Assembly (NCBI GenBank): GCA_900548625.1
Contig: URLO01000065.1
Span: 1 to 8,268, forward strand
DNA from: an uncultured Eubacteriales bacterium
Lineage (GTDB): Bacteria > Bacillota > Clostridia > Oscillospirales > Oscillospiraceae
DNA length: 8,268 nt
Direction of reading: 5' to 3'
The notes beneath the pieces are model-generated. The model saw nothing but the letters and a program-made list of their open reading frames with translations, did no database searches and was not told the DNA's origin. Position 1 is the first letter of the stretch. Every line of letters begins with the position of its first letter. The translations under genes were made by a program, and so were the position numbers. Shown one piece after another: positions 6,423 through 8,268 of this stretch.

Positions 6423-6856
6423 CAGACCATGCGGCAGGCCTCGCAGCTCGCGCAGTCGGGGAAGTCCTTCTTGTCATACGCGATGCCGTTTTTGTCGTAA
6501 TAATTCTGGATGGCGGACTTGAACGCCTCCTCCGCCAGCACCGAGCAGTGCAGTTTCTGCGCGGGCAGCCCGCCGAGCGCCTCGACCACATCCTTGTTCG
6601 TGAGCTTGAGGGCGTCGGAAATGGTCTTGCCCTTGAGCATCTCGGTGGCGATGGAGCTGGAGGCGATGGCGCTGGCGCAGCCGAAGGTCTCAAACTTCAC
6701 ATCCTCGATCCGGTCTTCGCGGATCTTCAGATAGATCTTCATGATGTCGCCGCATTTTGCGTTGCCAACCTCGCCGACACCGTCCGCGTTTTCGATCGCG
6801 CCGACATTGCGCGGGTGCATGAAATGATCCATGACGGTCTGTGTATAAAGTGCCAT
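6422..6856 (-). CDS. iscU: Fe-S cluster scaffold IscU (NifU N-terminal type)
   Basis: The 144-residue scaffold holds nascent Fe-S clusters built with sulfur from the desulfurase encoded just upstream. The three scaffold cysteines and the conserved Asp are present: NAKCGDIM at 32-39 (Cys35, Asp37), FGCASAIASSS at 58-68 (Cys60), and KLHCSVLAEEA at 101-111 (His103, Cys104). The usual length is about 125-145. The C-terminus carries an additional DCASCEACRMV, with Cys135, Cys138 and Cys141 in a CxxCxxC pattern absent from E. coli IscU. The ATG at 6856 was chosen because a perfect AGGAGG (6865-6870) lies 8 nt upstream; a longer frame from a TTG at 6898 would run back into iscS and is unlikely. The AGGAGG overlaps the first base of the iscS stop codon, and the 13-nt gap indicates one operon. 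The 3' end abuts the shared terminator. Confidence 0.95.
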   Translation of the reverse strand: MALYTQTVMDHFMHPRNVGAIENADGVGEVGNAKCGDIMKIYLKIREDRIEDVKFETFGCASAIASSSIATEMLKGKTISDALKLTNKDVVEALGGLPAQKLHCSVLAEEAFKSAIQNYYDKNGIAYDKKDFPDCASCEACRMV

Positions 6857-6869
6857 TGCAATTTCCTCC

Positions 6870-8057
6870 TTACAGTATGAACTGGCGCGTTCCGGCAAGC
6901 AGCTCGTTCCAGACGGGGGACATGCTGCGAAGATAGCGGACGACCTGCGGGATCTCCTTCAGCATGAGGTCGATCTCCTGCTCGGTGTTCCATTCACAAA
7001 GGCTCAGCCGGAGCGAGCCGTGCGCGACCTCGTGCGGCCGCCCGATGGCGAGCAGCACATGGCTCGGGTCAAGCGACCCGGAGGTGCACGCCGAGCCGGA
7101 CGAGGCGCAGATGCCCTTTGCATCGAGCAGGAGCAGCAGGCTCTCGCCCTCGATGCCCTCGAAGCAGAAGCTCACGTTGCCGGGAAGGCGGCTGGTGGGG
7201 TCGCCGTTCAGCGCACAGTGCGGAATTTTGGACAGCCCCTCGATGAGCCGGTCGCGCAGGGCGGAGACCTTTGCCGCGTTTTCATCGATGTGCGCGCACG
7301 CCTCCTCAAGGGCGGCAGCCATGCCCATGATGGCGGGGATGTTCTCGGTGCCGGCGCGCTTGCCGCGCTCCTGTGCGCCGCCCTCGATCAGCGGCGTCAG
7401 CTGGATGCCCTGACGGGCGTAGAGCACGCCCGCGCCCTTCGGGCCGTGGAATTTGTGCGCCGAGAGGGAGAGCATGTCGATGTTCTCGTCTTGGACGTTG
7501 ATGTGCAGATGCCCCGCCGCCTGCACGGCGTCGGTGTGGAACAGGACGCCTGCCTCGCGGCAGACCGCGCCGATCTCCGCGATGGGGAGAACAGAGCCGA
7601 TCTCATTGTTGGCGTACATGATCGTGACGAGGCAGGTGTCGTCGCGGATGGCGTCGCGCACCTGCCGGGCGGTGACGGTGCCGGTCGGGCCGACCGGAAG
7701 CAGCTCCACCTCGAAGCCCTCTTTTTCAAGGCGCTTGAGCGTGTGCAGAACGGCGTGGTGCTCAAAGGCGGTAGAAAGAATGTGGCGTTTTCCCTTGCGC
7801 GCGCCGAGCACGGCGGCAGAGCGCAGCGCCTGATTGTCGGCCTCGCTGCCGCCGGAGGTGAAGATGATCTCGCGCGGCTGGCAGCCGAGACAGGCGGCGA
7901 TCCGCTCGCGCGCGTCTTGCAGCGCCTCGGCGGCCTCCTGCCCGACCGAATGCAGGCTGGACGGGTTTCCGTAATGCGTTTCCATGTACGGCAGCATCGC
8001 ATCGATGGCCGTGCGGCTCATTTTTGTGGTGGCCGCATTGTCCGCATAAATGGTCAT
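6870..8057 (-). CDS. iscS: Cysteine desulfurase, IscS/NifS family
   Basis: The 395-residue PLP enzyme converts cysteine to alanine and passes a persulfide sulfur to IscU and probably other acceptors. Hallmarks are YADNAATT at 4-11, His100 in FEHHAV, Asn151 in ANNEIG, Asp176 and Gln179 in HTDAVQA, the PLP lysine Lys202 in SAHKFHGPKG, the catalytic Cys324 in ASSGSACTSGS, and Arg350 in SLRLS. The long Cys loop (SSGSACTSGS) marks class I IscS/NifS rather than SufS. The ATG follows AAGGAG with 7-nt spacing. It is the first gene of the iscS-iscU operon, behind a near-consensus promoter. An Rrf2/IscR-type regulator often precedes this pair in Firmicutes; none is complete in this window. Because the neighbouring suf pair lacks sufS, this enzyme could supply sulfur to both systems; that is an inference. 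Confidence 0.96.
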   Translation of the reverse strand: MTIYADNAATTKMSRTAIDAMLPYMETHYGNPSSLHSVGQEAAEALQDARERIAACLGCQPREIIFTSGGSEADNQALRSAAVLGARKGKRHILSTAFEHHAVLHTLKRLEKEGFEVELLPVGPTGTVTARQVRDAIRDDTCLVTIMYANNEIGSVLPIAEIGAVCREAGVLFHTDAVQAAGHLHINVQDENIDMLSLSAHKFHGPKGAGVLYARQGIQLTPLIEGGAQERGKRAGTENIPAIMGMAAALEEACAHIDENAAKVSALRDRLIEGLSKIPHCALNGDPTSRLPGNVSFCFEGIEGESLLLLLDAKGICASSGSACTSGSLDPSHVLLAIGRPHEVAHGSLRLSLCEWNTEQEIDLMLKEIPQVVRYLRSMSPVWNELLAGTRQFIL

Positions 8058-8119
8058 AATATCGCTCCTTTTCGCCGCGGCAGGCGCGCTGCGGCGGGAT
8101 GTCTTTTGTTATCGCGGTT

Positions 8120-8147
8120 ATTATAACATATATTCCTACCATGTCAA
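8120..8147 (-). promoter_or_regulatory. Promoter of iscS-iscU
   Basis: On the minus strand a perfect TTGACA (complement of 8142-8147) and a perfect TATAAT (complement of 8120-8125) are 16 bp apart, with TG one base before the -10 (TGTTATAAT). This is the strongest promoter in the window by consensus. The leader is about 55 nt and includes a GC-rich stretch at 8073-8100 before the ribosome binding site. Confidence 0.85.
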
Positions 8148-8151
8148 TAGG
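8135..8151. promoter_or_regulatory. Candidate operator around the iscS -35
   Basis: CCTA (8135-8138) and TAGG (8148-8151) form an inverted repeat with a 9-nt spacer that encloses the TTGACA. The position suits an Rrf2/IscR-type repressor, but the arms are only 4 bp, so chance is possible. A second small palindrome, GTTATTATAAC, overlaps the -10 (8117-8127). Confidence 0.3.
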
Positions 8152-8167
8152 TTTATAAAACAAAGAA

Positions 8168-8191
8168 GCCGCCGCCCGGTGGGGCGGCGGC
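8168..8191 (-). terminator. Intrinsic terminator upstream of the iscS promoter
   Basis: GCCGCCGCCC (8168-8177) and GGGCGGCGGC (8182-8191) form a perfect 10-bp stem with a 4-nt loop. On the minus strand it is followed by TTCTTTGTTTT, a rho-independent terminator for whatever gene enters from the right. It ends about 20 bp before the iscS -35, insulating the isc operon. Confidence 0.75.
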
Positions 8192-8199
8192 ACAGCCTG

Positions 8200-8268
8200 T
8201 CAAAGAACCTCGTAGAGTTTCGCCGCGCACGGCGAAATAAAATGTAAATCTGTTTTGTCCGGGGGCGT
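8200..8268 (-). CDS. Possible C-terminal end of an unidentified minus-strand gene
   Basis: From the right edge one minus-strand frame stays open for 22 codons and ends at a TGA (8200-8202), reading ...LHFISPCAAKLYEVL. The stop is 8 nt before a good terminator hairpin (8168-8191), the layout expected of a gene end. The piece is too short to identify and could be open by chance. It also contains an 8-bp hairpin (TTTCGCCG at 8218-8225 with CGGCGAAA at 8230-8237). I do not recognise the product; an Rrf2 regulator would be expected by position, but the residues do not obviously support it. Confidence 0.4.
   Translation of the reverse strand, partial: TPPDKTDLHFISPCAAKLYEVL

Noticed and set aside
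6857..6898. Longer iscU start at a TTG (6898)
   Set aside because: It overlaps the iscS 3' end, uses a rare start and lacks a ribosome binding site, while the ATG at 6856 has a perfect AGGAGG 8 nt upstream and begins like other IscU proteins.
7020..8126. Plus-strand open frame of 368 codons opposite iscS
   Set aside because: It is antisense to a full cysteine desulfurase with all catalytic residues, and its start lies inside iscS without a ribosome binding site.

Overview
The window reads as a GC-rich (about 60% by eye) chromosomal segment of an anaerobic Firmicute. Clostridia of the Oscillospiraceae/Ruminococcaceae type fit best, but this is an inference from gene content and order, from sigma-A-like promoters and from strong AGGAGG-type ribosome binding sites. 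No rRNA, tRNA, CRISPR array, transposase or phage gene was seen.

Left block (263-3095, minus strand). A housekeeping operon runs leftward: a GlmU-like protein, then prs (PRPP synthase), then pth (peptidyl-tRNA hydrolase). This is the order of the Bacillus gcaD-prs-ctc-spoVC operon without ctc. The GlmU-like protein keeps an apparently intact acetyltransferase half, but its uridylyltransferase half has lost the nucleotide-binding and metal-binding signatures and about 50 residues. The operon has an extended -10 promoter (3161-3189) and a leader hairpin. Positions 1-262 hold no convincing gene, only hairpins and a short tandem repeat.

Middle block (3322-6284, plus strand). Divergently transcribed from the left block are sufC and a sufB/sufD-like gene, overlapping by 7 nt. 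With no sufS, sufU or sufD beside them, they form the two-gene 'SUF-like minimal' arrangement. A separate promoter (5095-5123) then drives an aldo/keto reductase carrying two C-terminal [4Fe-4S] motifs, a plausible client of Fe-S assembly. The divergent promoter region contains a 19-bp inverted repeat and a second palindrome over the suf -10.

Right block (6422-8057, minus strand). A cysteine desulfurase gene (iscS/nifS type) and an iscU scaffold gene form an operon convergent with the reductase, the two being separated by a 30-nt perfect palindrome that works as a terminator. The promoter upstream of iscS is near consensus, with a small inverted repeat around its -35. Further right, a terminator hairpin and a 22-codon open tail suggest the end of another minus-strand gene cut by the window edge.

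Together, the middle and right blocks put both a minimal SUF pair (sulfur-accepting scaffold plus ATPase) and a minimal ISC pair (sulfur donor plus scaffold) within 5 kb, flanking an Fe-S oxidoreductase. The points most worth a second look are the half-degenerate GlmU, the paired Fe-S systems, the extra cysteines in IscU and SufB, and a hairpin-plus-tail repeat found 40-41 nt downstream of two different plus-strand stop codons.
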